The translations under genes were made by a program, and so were the position numbers. A DNA stretch of 64,000 nt from Kingella oralis (GTDB taxonomy: Bacteria > Pseudomonadota > Gammaproteobacteria > Burkholderiales > Neisseriaceae), in assembly GCF_014054985.1 (NCBI RefSeq), contig NZ_CP059569.1:2232001-2296000 (forward strand), given 5' to 3'. The notes under the pieces are model-generated. The model was given only the letters and a program-made list of their open reading frames with translations, was not told where the DNA came from and searched no databases. Below are positions 34,569 through 42,795 of this stretch, one piece after another; the first letter of the stretch is position 1; each line of letters starts with the position of its first letter.

Positions 34569-35576
34569 TCATTTGAGCACCACGCGCGTCCATTGCGCCA
34601 CCCAATCTTTTTGCTTGCTGTTTACTTGCGCCGCGGGCAGCAACTTGGCATCTTTGGGCGTAGAAGCGTGGGTTGCAATCGGATGCGCTTTCGTTCCTTT
34701 TACCGCAGGATAAACCCACATGGAAGTCATCAGCGAATCTTGCACCGCAGGACTTTGCAAATATTGCACCAGCTTCGCCGCCATTTCAGGCTGCTTGGCT
34801 TGGTTTAACACTGCCGCGCCTTCAACCTGCAAATAGCTGCCGCCGTGCAAGAACAAGTTGCCCATATTGGGCGATTTGAGCTTGCCTTCGCTGTAAAACA
34901 CTTCCGCCGCAGGGCTGGTGGCATAGCCCACGATAATCGGGCGTGAACCGCCGTTGAGTGTGAATTCGGTGTAATACGCTTGCGACCAGCCTTTGGTGAT
35001 TTTCACGCCATTTTGCCGCATTTGTCCCCACCATTTAAACGCATTTTTTTCGCCCAAACCGCTGATATTGGCTAACAAAAATGCCAAACCCGGGGTGGAT
35101 GTGGCCGGATTGGGAACGGCAACCAAGTCTTTGTATTTGGGCTGTGCCAAATCATCCAGTGTTTTAGGCAAAGGCAGGTTGTTTTTGGCAAACCACTGTT
35201 TGTCATAGTTTAACGTTACAAAACTAAAATCCACCGCTAATGCGTGTGATAAAGAAACCGATGTTGCTTTGCTTTGCGGTTGTTTCGCTGTCAAAATGCC
35301 TGCCGCGTGCGCTTTGGCGGACGAATTGTTATCCAGCCCGAATACCGCATCGGCTAACGGTGATTTTTTACTTAAAATCAATCGGTTCAGCATTTCATTG
35401 CCACTGCCCAGTTTCACAATGGAAACTTTGGCATCGTTTTGCTGCTCAAATTGTGCAATCACGGGTTTGGGCAAATCAAATGAATCGCTCACGGCCAACC
35501 GTACTTCTGTTTGCGCCCAAGCGGCGTGGCTTAAAGCGAGCGACAAAGTAAGCACGCTAAAATGAACAAATTTCAT
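34569..35576 (-). CDS. thiB: Thiamine ABC transporter substrate-binding protein
   Basis: Periplasmic thiamine/TPP-binding protein, 335 aa from ATG 35576 after AGGAGA. Signal peptide 1-20 or so (ending AAWA). Family features: VRLAVSDSFDLPKPVIAQFE, VFGLDNNSSAKAHAAGI, GGSRPIIVGYATSPAAEV. The gene sits behind a TPP riboswitch and a terminator hairpin, which strongly supports the substrate. Permease (thiP) and ATPase (thiQ) genes are not beside it, unusual for this system. The upstream extension to 35642 would run through the terminator and is rejected. Confidence 0.93.
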   Translation of the reverse strand: MKFVHFSVLTLSLALSHAAWAQTEVRLAVSDSFDLPKPVIAQFEQQNDAKVSIVKLGSGNEMLNRLILSKKSPLADAVFGLDNNSSAKAHAAGILTAKQPQSKATSVSLSHALAVDFSFVTLNYDKQWFAKNNLPLPKTLDDLAQPKYKDLVAVPNPATSTPGLAFLLANISGLGEKNAFKWWGQMRQNGVKITKGWSQAYYTEFTLNGGSRPIIVGYATSPAAEVFYSEGKLKSPNMGNLFLHGGSYLQVEGAAVLNQAKQPEMAAKLVQYLQSPAVQDSLMTSMWVYPAVKGTKAHPIATHASTPKDAKLLPAAQVNSKQKDWVAQWTRVVLK

Positions 35577-35590
35577 GGGTATTCTCCTGT

Positions 35591-35631
35591 TAAAAATAAA
35601 AAACGCCATTTGCACAACACGGCAAATGGCG
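35591..35631 (-). terminator. Riboswitch expression-platform terminator
   Basis: On the minus strand CGCCATTTGC and GCAAATGGCG make a 10-bp stem with an 8-base loop followed by TTTTTTATTTTT. It lies between the TPP aptamer and the thiB ribosome site, so TPP binding probably ends transcription here. Confidence 0.85.
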
Positions 35632-35667
35632 GTGGGTTTCATAAATCAACATAAACAGTTGTTTTGA

Positions 35668-35744
35668 TTAGTTTCCTACGCCAGTATTACCTGTGTCAGG
35701 TTCACGGGTGTTTTCTCAGCCGCTTGCGCAGCACCCCGACTAAT
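35668..35744 (-). promoter_or_regulatory. TPP riboswitch (THI element)
   Basis: The minus strand contains the conserved GGGGTGC, GCGGCTGAGAA, ACCCGTGAACCTGA and GCGTAGGAAA segments in order. The closing P1 stem ACTAAT/ATTAGT is at 35739-35744 and 35668-35673. It sits 91 bp before the thiB ATG and controls that gene, through the terminator at 35591-35631. Confidence 0.95.
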
Positions 35745-35816
35745 TGTGTTTAGGCTGTGAGGCAGCCTGAAAATCATTGTTCAGCGCGTTTTTGATTAAG
35801 CGAGAACAACGGGCGC

Positions 35817-35845
35817 ATTCTAGCATAATCTTTCTATCCAGTTAA
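35817..35845 (-). promoter_or_regulatory. Promoter of thiB
   Basis: Minus strand: TTAACT (35840-35845), 17 bp, TAGAAT (35817-35822). Transcription would start near 35810, 66 bp before the aptamer, and include a DUS. Confidence 0.55.
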
Positions 35846-35964
35846 GAATTGTTAAGCAGACAGCATGGCGAAGCCAGATTTGCTGTTTCAGGCTGCCTTC
35901 AAATACGAAAACCGATTTCAACAACCATGCTGAAATCGGTCTGATTGACTATTCAAATATCGGA

Positions 35965-36381
35965 TTATTTTGCCATGCAGTTGGTGTTCACAACGCTGCC
36001 GTCCGAGCCGCTAAATTCAAAATAGGCTTCGCGTCCTGCTTTTTCGTGCCACTCGGCAGGGTTGCCATAGAACGCGCTGTTAGACGCATAGCGCACGCCC
36101 GATGCCGACATCGCTTGGTTCAACACAGCCGATTTGCCCATGGTGTCCACGGCAAGATTGATTGCGCCGCTGCCGTATTTCACGGTGGCGGTCATGCCGT
36201 TGTCGCATTCAAAGCGTTTGGTGCCACCTACTTGGGGCTTCATCGCTTGCTGTTGTTGCATAGACATATTGCCCATTGCGCTATCGCGTGGGTCGTTGTT
36301 TGCCGAAGGGTTTTCGCTGCCCGCGCAAGCTGCCAAAGCCAGTGCAGAAACCGCAATCAAGGAAACGTGTTTGATATTCAT
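35965..36381 (-). CDS. MliC-family C-type lysozyme inhibitor lipoprotein
   Basis: 138 aa from ATG 36381. Lipoprotein signal with lipobox LAAC and Cys19. A Met/Gln-rich linker leads to an MliC domain: KRFECDNGMTATVKYGSGAI and SASGVRYASNSAFYG, plus paired cysteines (FECDNG and NTNCMAK). MliC proteins sit in the outer membrane and inhibit host C-type lysozyme; Neisseria has a related adhesin complex protein. Monocistronic, divergent from ileS. Confidence 0.87.
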   Translation of the reverse strand: MNIKHVSLIAVSALALAACAGSENPSANNDPRDSAMGNMSMQQQQAMKPQVGGTKRFECDNGMTATVKYGSGAINLAVDTMGKSAVLNQAMSASGVRYASNSAFYGNPAEWHEKAGREAYFEFSGSDGSVVNTNCMAK

Positions 36382-36628
36382 GGTAAATCTCCATTGGTTG
36401 AATATTGCCAAATGGCAACGGCGCGCATCTTACCTGCAAATGCAGCGTTTGGTAATGAGCATTAACCCGCGTTTACACAGCAGCGAAACGCCGCCCGCGC
36501 TACCGCATTGCTTTTCACAAAGGATAAAGGCTTGTAGAATGGTCGTTTTTCCATGTCCAAGCCGATTTCAGGCAGCCTGAAAACCCCTTTTCCTCTTTCT
36601 TTATTTTTACGATTACAGAGCCCACACC

Positions 36629-39412
36629 ATGACCGATTACTCCAAAACCGTTAATCTTTACGAATCTCCGTTTCCCATGCGCGGCAACCTTGCCAAACGC
36701 GAACCCGCTTGGGTAAAACAATGGCAAGACGAAAAACGCTATCAAAAACTGCGCCAAATTGCCAAAGGCCGCCCCAAATTCATTCTGCACGACGGCCCGC
36801 CTTATGCCAACGGTGACATCCACATCGGACATGCGGTCAATAAAATTTTAAAAGACATCATCATCCGCAGCAAAACGCTGGCGGGCTTTGACGCGCCTTA
36901 TGTGCCCGGTTGGGATTGCCACGGGCTGCCGATTGAAGTGATGGTGGAAAAACTGCACGGCAAAGACATGCCCGCCAGCCGTTTCCGCGAGCTGTGCCGC
37001 GAATATGCTTCCGAGCAAATCGCCCGCCAGAAAAAAGACTTTATCCGTTTGGGCGTGCTGGGCGATTGGGAAAACCCCTATCGCACGATGGACTACAAAA
37101 CTGAAGCCGACACCGTGCGCATGATTGGCGAGATTTATTCCGCCGGCTATTTGTTCCGCGGCGAAAAACCCGTGCAGTTCTGCTTGGATTGCGGCTCGTC
37201 GCTTGCCGAAGCCGAAGTGGAATACAAAGACAAAGTCTCGCCCGCTATTGACGTGGTATATCCCTTTCAAGACACCGCCGCGCTTGCCCAAGCGTTTGGG
37301 CAGCCTGAAATCGCAGGCGAAGCCTTTGCCGTGATTTGGACAACCACGCCGTGGACACTGCCCGCCAGCCAAGCCATTTCTGCAGGCGCAGACATCGTTT
37401 ATCAGCTGATTGACACGCCCAAAGGCAAATTGGTGCTGGCAAAAGATTTGGCGGAAGACGCATTGGCGCGCTACGGTTTTTCAGGTTGCCCCGTGCTGGC
37501 GGAAACCACAGGCGCAGCTTTGGAAAACCTGCTTTGCCGCCACCCGTTTTTGGAGCGCGACATCCCCATTTTAAACGGCAGTCATGTTACCACCGATGCG
37601 GGTACAGGCTTGGTGCACACCGCGCCCGCGCATGGTATGGAAGATTATTTTGTCTGCAAGCAATACGACATCCAGCTCATCAACCCTATTGACGGCTCGG
37701 GGCGGTTTGTCGGCAGCGTGCCGCGCGTGGCAGGCAAAACCGTGTGGGAAGCCAATCCCATCATTTTGGAATGGCTGGAAGAAAAAGGACGTTTGCTCGC
37801 CAGCAGCAAAATTGAACACAGCTACGCCCATTGCTGGCGGCACAAAACCCCGCTGATTTACCGCGCCACGCCGCAATGGTTTATCGGCATGGACAAAGCG
37901 GGCAAAAAAGGCAACACGCTGCGCAACGATGCGCTGCAAGCGGTGGACGACACCGAGTTCTTCCCCGCATGGGGGCGCGCCCGCCTGCAAGCGATGATTG
38001 AGCAACGCCCCGACTGGGTGGTTTCCCGCCAGCGTTATTGGGGCACGCCGATGGCGTTTTTCGCGCACAAAGAAACAGGGCAACTGCACCCCGATTCTGC
38101 CGAATTGTTGGAAAAAGTCGCCCAAAAAATTGAAGAAAAAGGCATCAACGCATGGTTTGAATTGGACAAAGCCGACATTCTGCCGCCCGAAGACTGCGCG
38201 CAATACGACAAACTGCCCGACACCATGGACGTTTGGTTTGATTCGGGCAGCACGCATTATTCCGTGTTGAAACAGCGCGAAGAATTGGCTTGGCCTGCCG
38301 ATTTGTATTTGGAAGGCAGCGACCAGCATCGCGGTTGGTTTCAATCGTCCATGCTCACAGGCTGCGCCGCGTTCGGGCGCGCGCCGTACAAACAGCTTTT
38401 GACGCACGGCTTCGTGGTGGACCAAAACGGGCGCAAAATGTCCAAATCCATTGGCAACGTGGTTGCGCCGCAAGAAGTTTATAACGAATTTGGCGCGGAT
38501 ATTTTGCGCTTGTGGGCAGCGGCAACCGATTATTCGGGCGATTTGGCGATTTCCAAAGAAATCTTAAAGCGCGTTACCGAAAGCTATCGCCGCATTCGCA
38601 ACACGCTGGCGTTCTTGTTTGCCAATTTGAGCGATTTCAATCCGATTGAAGACGCTGTGCCGCAAGCCGATATGGTGGAAATTGACCGCTACGCGCTGGT
38701 GCTGGCGCGGCAGTTGCAAGAGAAATTGGCGGGCGAACATTATCCGCGCTACGCCTTCCACTTTGCCGTGCAAGAGCTGGTGCAGTTTTGCTCGGAAGAC
38801 TTGGGCGCGTTCTATTTGGATATTCTGAAAGACCGCCTCTATACCACCAAAACCAACAGCCACGCGCGCCGTTCGGCGCAAACCGCGCTGTATCACATCA
38901 CGCGCAGCTTGGTGCTGCTGATGTCGCCCATTTTGTGTTTCACCGCCGAGGAGGCGTGGGACATCATCGGCGGCGGCGAGGAAGACAGCGTGCTGTATCA
39001 CACTTGGCACGACTTCCCGCCGATGAACCCCGCCAGCGAAGCCGCGCTGGTGGAAAAATGGAAGCATATCCGCGAAGCCCGCGCCGTGGTGAACGCGGCG
39101 ATTGAGCCTTTGCGTGCCAATAAAGCCGTCGGCTCATCGCTGCAAGCGGAAGTGGTGTTGACCGCGCCCGAGCCTGTGTTAGGCAGCCTGAAAACGCTGG
39201 GCGAAGAGTTGCGCTTTGCCATGCTGGTTTCCAAAATCACGCTGCAACAGGGCGATGCTTTCGCCGCCGAAGTAGCCGCATCCGCCGCGCCCAAATGCGA
39301 ACGCTGCTGGCATTATGTGGCAACCGTGGGCACGGTGGCCGGGCATAAAACCGTGTGCGCCCGTTGTGCCGAGAATGTGGACGGCGAAGGAGAAAGCCGC
39401 GCGCATGTTTGA
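36629..39412 (+). CDS. ileS: Isoleucyl-tRNA synthetase
   Basis: Class I synthetase, 927 aa. HIGH motif HIGHAVNK near residue 66, editing domain with TTPWTLPASQAI, KMSKS loop in NGRKMSKSIGNVV near residue 600, and a C-terminal zinc-binding domain with CERCWHYV and CARCAENV. Complete compared with family (about 930). Preceded by a DUS. Ends two codons after the DUS-free tail; a DUS pair terminator follows. Confidence 0.97.
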   Translation: MTDYSKTVNLYESPFPMRGNLAKREPAWVKQWQDEKRYQKLRQIAKGRPKFILHDGPPYANGDIHIGHAVNKILKDIIIRSKTLAGFDAPYVPGWDCHGLPIEVMVEKLHGKDMPASRFRELCREYASEQIARQKKDFIRLGVLGDWENPYRTMDYKTEADTVRMIGEIYSAGYLFRGEKPVQFCLDCGSSLAEAEVEYKDKVSPAIDVVYPFQDTAALAQAFGQPEIAGEAFAVIWTTTPWTLPASQAISAGADIVYQLIDTPKGKLVLAKDLAEDALARYGFSGCPVLAETTGAALENLLCRHPFLERDIPILNGSHVTTDAGTGLVHTAPAHGMEDYFVCKQYDIQLINPIDGSGRFVGSVPRVAGKTVWEANPIILEWLEEKGRLLASSKIEHSYAHCWRHKTPLIYRATPQWFIGMDKAGKKGNTLRNDALQAVDDTEFFPAWGRARLQAMIEQRPDWVVSRQRYWGTPMAFFAHKETGQLHPDSAELLEKVAQKIEEKGINAWFELDKADILPPEDCAQYDKLPDTMDVWFDSGSTHYSVLKQREELAWPADLYLEGSDQHRGWFQSSMLTGCAAFGRAPYKQLLTHGFVVDQNGRKMSKSIGNVVAPQEVYNEFGADILRLWAAATDYSGDLAISKEILKRVTESYRRIRNTLAFLFANLSDFNPIEDAVPQADMVEIDRYALVLARQLQEKLAGEHYPRYAFHFAVQELVQFCSEDLGAFYLDILKDRLYTTKTNSHARRSAQTALYHITRSLVLLMSPILCFTAEEAWDIIGGGEEDSVLYHTWHDFPPMNPASEAALVEKWKHIREARAVVNAAIEPLRANKAVGSSLQAEVVLTAPEPVLGSLKTLGEELRFAMLVSKITLQQGDAFAAEVAASAAPKCERCWHYVATVGTVAGHKTVCARCAENVDGEGESRAHV

Positions 39413-39423
39413 TGCGTGAGGTT

Positions 39424-39458
39424 GAGGCAGCCTGAAATTCGGTTTTCAGGCTGCCTCA
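39424..39458. terminator. DUS inverted pair after ileS
   Basis: GAGGCAGCCTGAAA (39424-39437) faces TTTTCAGGCTGCCTC (39443-39457) with a short loop, 12 bp after the ileS stop. Confidence 0.7.
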
Positions 39459-39548
39459 AATTTTGGGAAAACAGCAGATTGTGCAAACCGCATAGGCGGC
39501 TCACGCAGCAAAACCAAAATGAAGCAAAATAAAAAAATCAAATTAATT

Positions 39549-39599
39549 TTGAAAACACTATTGATTAGTGCTATTATAAAAACCGCTGGATGTCCAGCG
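39549..39599 (+). promoter_or_regulatory. Promoter and palindromes of the dps-like gene
   Basis: TTGAAA (39549-39554), 17-bp spacer, TATTAT (39572-39577). The spacer contains the inverted repeat CACTA-TTGAT-TAGTG, and the leader has CGCTGGA-TG-TCCAGCG (39584-39599). Such palindromes over the promoter suggest repressor or peroxide-regulator control, though they do not clearly match OxyR or Fur boxes. Confidence 0.55.
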
Positions 39600-39622
39600 T
39601 TCTTAATTTGAAAGGAAACACC

Positions 39623-40093
39623 ATGAACATCAACATCGGCATGACCGAACAACAACGCCAAACCATCGCCCAAGGCTTGGCCAAAGTGCTGGCGGATACC
39701 TACACCCTTTATCTGAAAACCCACAATTACCATTGGAACGTGCGCGGCCCGATGTTCCACAGCCTGCACACCATGTTTGAACAACAGTACACCGAGCTGG
39801 CACTGGCGGTGGACGAAGTAGCCGAGCGCATCCGCGCGCTGGGCGAGCTTGCCCCCGGTTCATACGGCGAATTTGCCAAACTCGCTTCCATCCCCGATGG
39901 CGACAGCCGCAACGACGCGCAGGCGATGATTCGCGAATTGGTGGAAGGACAGGAAGCCGTAGTGCGCACCTGCCGCGCCCTATTCCCCGCTGTGGACGAA
40001 GCCAACGACGAACCCACCGCCGACCTGCTCACCACCCGCATGCAAACCCACGAGAAAAACGCTTGGATGCTGCGCTCGCTGTTGGAAAACTGA
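39623..40093 (+). CDS. dps: Dps-family ferritin-like DNA-protection/iron storage protein
   Basis: Dodecameric miniferritin that oxidises and stores iron and protects DNA in starvation or peroxide stress. It has 156 aa from ATG 39623 after AAAGGAAAC. Ferroxidase residues: THNYHWNVRGPMFHSLHTMF (His, Asp-like) and EVAERIRALGELAPGSY. The N-terminus is short and not strongly basic, so DNA binding is uncertain. An upstream frame from 39590 lies within the leader palindrome and is rejected. Confidence 0.92.
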   Translation: MNINIGMTEQQRQTIAQGLAKVLADTYTLYLKTHNYHWNVRGPMFHSLHTMFEQQYTELALAVDEVAERIRALGELAPGSYGEFAKLASIPDGDSRNDAQAMIRELVEGQEAVVRTCRALFPAVDEANDEPTADLLTTRMQTHEKNAWMLRSLLEN

Positions 40094-40114
40094 TTTTAAA
40101 TAAGCATTAACCCA

Positions 40115-40151
40115 TTTTCAGGCTGCCTTAAAGCATAAAGGCAGCCTGAAA
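40115..40151. terminator. DUS inverted pair after dps
   Basis: TTTCAGGCTGCCTT (40116-40129) and AAGGCAGCCTGAAA (40138-40151), 14-bp stem with an 8-base loop. Confidence 0.65.
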
Positions 40152-40162
40152 GCCCAATCAAA

Positions 40163-40191
40163 GCCGTCTGAACCCCAATCAGACGGTTTTT
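40163..40191 (+). terminator. Terminator built on a Neisseria-dialect DUS (GCCGTCTGAA)
   Basis: CCGTCTGA (40164-40171) pairs with TCAGACGG (40179-40186) and T5 follows. GCCGTCTGAA is the core of the meningococcal/gonococcal DUS, not the dialect used elsewhere in the window. It is placed directly after the native DUS hairpin. Confidence 0.75.
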
Positions 40192-40265
40192 GTCATTTGG
40201 CTATTTTGTTTCCTGTTTCCTTGCGTTATAATTTCTTTACATTTCATAACACAAGGAGAAACCAA

Positions 40266-41096
40266 ATGAGAACAGCCAAATTTTCCGCCATCGCATTTAG
40301 CCTGATGCTTGCCCTAACAGGCTGCGCCACGCAACACGCGCCATCTGGTGATGAGCAAGCCCAAGCCAATGCCCAGTTGCAGCAACAAGCCGTGATGGGC
40401 ATTAACTGGATGCAGCAATCGGGCGAATATCAAGCCTTGGCGTATCAAGCGTTTAACACGGCAAAAGTGGCTTTTGATAACGCCAGCGCAGCCAAAGGCA
40501 AGAAAAAAGCCGTGGTGGTGGATTTAGACGAAACCATGGTGGACAACAGTGCCTACGCAGGCTGGCAAGTGCAGCACGGCAAAGCGTTTGACGGCAAAGA
40601 CTGGACGCGCTGGGTGAACGCTCGCCAAACCCAAGCGGTGCCCGGTGCGGTGGAATTCAACAATTATGTGAACACACACGGCGGCACAATGTTTTATGTG
40701 TCCAACCGCAAAGATGACGGCGAAAAAGTTGCCACGGTTGAAGACTTGAAAAAACTGGGTTTCAACGGGGTAAGCGACCAAACCTTATTGTTGAAAAAAG
40801 ACAAATCAAGCAAATCCATCCGCTTTGCCGAAATTGAAAAACAAGGCTACGACATCGTGCTGTATATTGGCGACAACTTGAACGATTTTGGCGATGCCAC
40901 TTACCACAAACCCAACGCTGAACGCCGTCAATTCGTAAAAGAAAACAGCCAAGCGTTTGGCAAAAAATTCATCGTGTTGCCCAATCCGAACTATGGTGAT
41001 TGGGAAGGCGGCTTGGCGAAAGACTACTTTAAAGGCACGCCGCAAGACCGCGTGAACATCCGCCTGAATGCGATTAAAGCGTGGGACGGCAAATAA
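40266..41096 (+). CDS. 5'-nucleotidase/acid phosphatase, lipoprotein e(P4) family
   Basis: Outer-membrane HAD-superfamily phosphatase, 276 aa from ATG 40266 after AAGGAG. Lipobox LTGC with Cys20. HAD motif I VVVDLDETMVDN near residue 80, motif II YVSNRKDD, and GDNLNDFGDATY near the third/fourth motif. The Haemophilus e(P4) homolog processes NADP/NMN and haem-related nutrition. TATAAT at 40227-40232 is a likely -10. It is located just after a Neisseria-type DUS terminator. Confidence 0.92.
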   Translation: MRTAKFSAIAFSLMLALTGCATQHAPSGDEQAQANAQLQQQAVMGINWMQQSGEYQALAYQAFNTAKVAFDNASAAKGKKKAVVVDLDETMVDNSAYAGWQVQHGKAFDGKDWTRWVNARQTQAVPGAVEFNNYVNTHGGTMFYVSNRKDDGEKVATVEDLKKLGFNGVSDQTLLLKKDKSSKSIRFAEIEKQGYDIVLYIGDNLNDFGDATYHKPNAERRQFVKENSQAFGKKFIVLPNPNYGDWEGGLAKDYFKGTPQDRVNIRLNAIKAWDGK

Positions 41097-41118
41097 GCCG
41101 GAAGCGTTATTCAATGAT

Positions 41119-41166
41119 AAAAAGGCAGCCTGAAAACCACCAAAACGGTTTTCAGGCTGCCTTTTT
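41119..41166. terminator. Perfect bidirectional DUS terminator
   Basis: Arms 41119-41138 and 41147-41166 are perfectly complementary over 20 bp with an 8-base loop, bounded by A5 and T5, between convergent genes. This is the strongest DUS hairpin seen. Confidence 0.85.
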
Positions 41167-41174
41167 ATCTCAAA

Positions 41175-41879
41175 TCACTTTTTAGACGAGGTAAACGACA
41201 GCGTTGACACCACGCGGTGCAGCGTTGCCACTTTATCTTGCGGCATGTTGGCGGACAGCATCGCACCGACCACGTTCACACCTGCGTTGCGAACGTGCAG
41301 CGTGGCGCGTCCTTGCGCGTCGGTTTTCACGCGGTTGGGCATATCGTTCACATAATCGGCGGTAACTTCCGCATTGGCGGCGGGGCGGCCTTGGTTGTAT
41401 ACGGTTACGGTGAACGCTTCGCCTTGTTTGAGCTGCGAGGGGTCTTGGTCGGGGATGATTTGCACGGGCAAATCGGCAAACGGCTGCAATTTGCCCTGAT
41501 AGGGTTTCAAAATGCTGATGTTGTATTTGAGCGAGCGCGAAACTTCGTCGGCGGGCGCGTTTTCGCCTGCTTTGAGCTCTTTCCATTTGCCCTCGGGCGT
41601 TTTGCGCCACAAATCGTTGTCAAACACCACGGTTACCACCGCCGCTTTTTGCGGCTCGACAAAGGTGTGCTGCATATGGCCGCGCGTTTGCACGGGCGTG
41701 GGTTTCAGGTTTTCGTCCAAACCGTTTACCGCGCGCACTTTCTTGCCGGCATACGCATCGTCATACGCACCCATGCCGTACACGATGCCGTATTCGCCAT
41801 AATGCTGCGCCACCCAAACGCCGTGTGCGCCCGCCGCGCCGGATAACGCCAGCGCCAGTGTTAAAACCAGTTTTTTCAT
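41175..41879 (-). CDS. DUF4198 periplasmic protein (metal-uptake associated family)
   Basis: 234 aa. Signal peptide about 1-18 (AAGA), then HGVWVAQHYGEYGIVYG, typical of DUF4198 proteins related to NikK, which are linked to nickel or cobalt uptake. His residues close to the mature N-terminus (AHGVWVAQH) are likely metal ligands. A C-terminal Ig-like fold is suggested by NAEVTADYVNDMPNRVKTDA. Direct metal binding is inferred. Single gene. Confidence 0.8.
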   Translation of the reverse strand: MKKLVLTLALALSGAAGAHGVWVAQHYGEYGIVYGMGAYDDAYAGKKVRAVNGLDENLKPTPVQTRGHMQHTFVEPQKAAVVTVVFDNDLWRKTPEGKWKELKAGENAPADEVSRSLKYNISILKPYQGKLQPFADLPVQIIPDQDPSQLKQGEAFTVTVYNQGRPAANAEVTADYVNDMPNRVKTDAQGRATLHVRNAGVNVVGAMLSANMPQDKVATLHRVVSTLSFTSSKK

Positions 41880-42035
41880 ATTGTTCTTTTGCAGGTTGTT
41901 GAGGGGAAAGGTTTAATTGTTTATTCGGTTTGCGGATTATAGCAAGAAACGGATTTCAGGCTGCCTCAAACGTTGTTTCGGCAAAAAGGCAGCCTGAAAA
42001 CTGCGATGGGGTTTTCAGGCTGCCTTTTGGGTGTG

Positions 42036-42785
42036 CTATGCCTTGCGCTGTTGTTTCGCCAGCAGGCGCGCTGCGCTGTCCAGCAGCCAGCCGATGATGC
42101 CGATGAGCACAATCGCCGCCATCAACTCCGAATACGCCAGCCTGTCGCGCGTGTCCAAAATAAAATAGCCCAAGCCTTCGTTTACGCCGAGCATTTCGCA
42201 GGGCACCAGCACCACCCACGAAATGCCAATCGCCAGCCGCAAGCCGTTGAGAATGTCGCTCAGCACGGCGGGCAGCATGATTTTGAACAGCATCTCCGCG
42301 CGCGTTGCCGAGAGCGAGCGCCCGAGTTCCAGCCATTGCGGGTTGATGTTGCGCACGCCCGAGGCGGTGTTCAGGATAATCGGCCACACGGCGGCAAACG
42401 CCAGCAAAAAATAAATCGGCGCGTTGCCGATGCCAAACAGCATCACCGCCACGGGCATCCACGACAGCGGCGACACCATGCGCAAAAACTGAAACGCGGG
42501 GCCGGCGGCCTCTTCGGCGCGGCGCGACAAGCCGAGCGCAAAGCCGATGGGAATGCCCGCCGCCAACGTGCCCATCAAGCCCACTGCCACGCGTTGCAAA
42601 CTTGCGCCGATGTGCGCCCACAGCGCGGCTTCGGGCAACAGATGCGCCAAGCTGCCCAATGCGGCGGCGGGCGTGAGCATGTTGGCCAGCGGCATCGATT
42701 GCGCCAAAATCAGGCTGCCGATTTGCCAAAACGCCAGCAGCGCGAGCAAGCCCGTTAATCCCAGAATTTGTGTGCGGTATTTCAT
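42036..42785 (-). CDS. ABC transporter permease, nitrate/sulfonate/taurine type
   Basis: 249 aa, about six membrane helices; the permease signature for ATPase contact is ELGRSLSATRAEMLFKIMLP. Reading frame intact. It belongs to an operon whose binding-protein gene carries an internal stop (42796-43962) and whose ATPase gene is only a remnant (44058-44190), so it may no longer work. Substrate unknown: nitrate, aliphatic sulfonate, taurine or a thiamine precursor would fit the subfamily. The start is 10 bp from the stop of the binding protein. Confidence 0.85.
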   Translation of the reverse strand: MKYRTQILGLTGLLALLAFWQIGSLILAQSMPLANMLTPAAALGSLAHLLPEAALWAHIGASLQRVAVGLMGTLAAGIPIGFALGLSRRAEEAAGPAFQFLRMVSPLSWMPVAVMLFGIGNAPIYFLLAFAAVWPIILNTASGVRNINPQWLELGRSLSATRAEMLFKIMLPAVLSDILNGLRLAIGISWVVLVPCEMLGVNEGLGYFILDTRDRLAYSELMAAIVLIGIIGWLLDSAARLLAKQQRKA

Positions 42786-42795
42786 GGTGTGTGTC

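Noticed and set aside
37571..38473. 300-codon open frame antisense to ileS
   Set aside because: No ribosome site or domain; it mirrors the ileS coding pattern.
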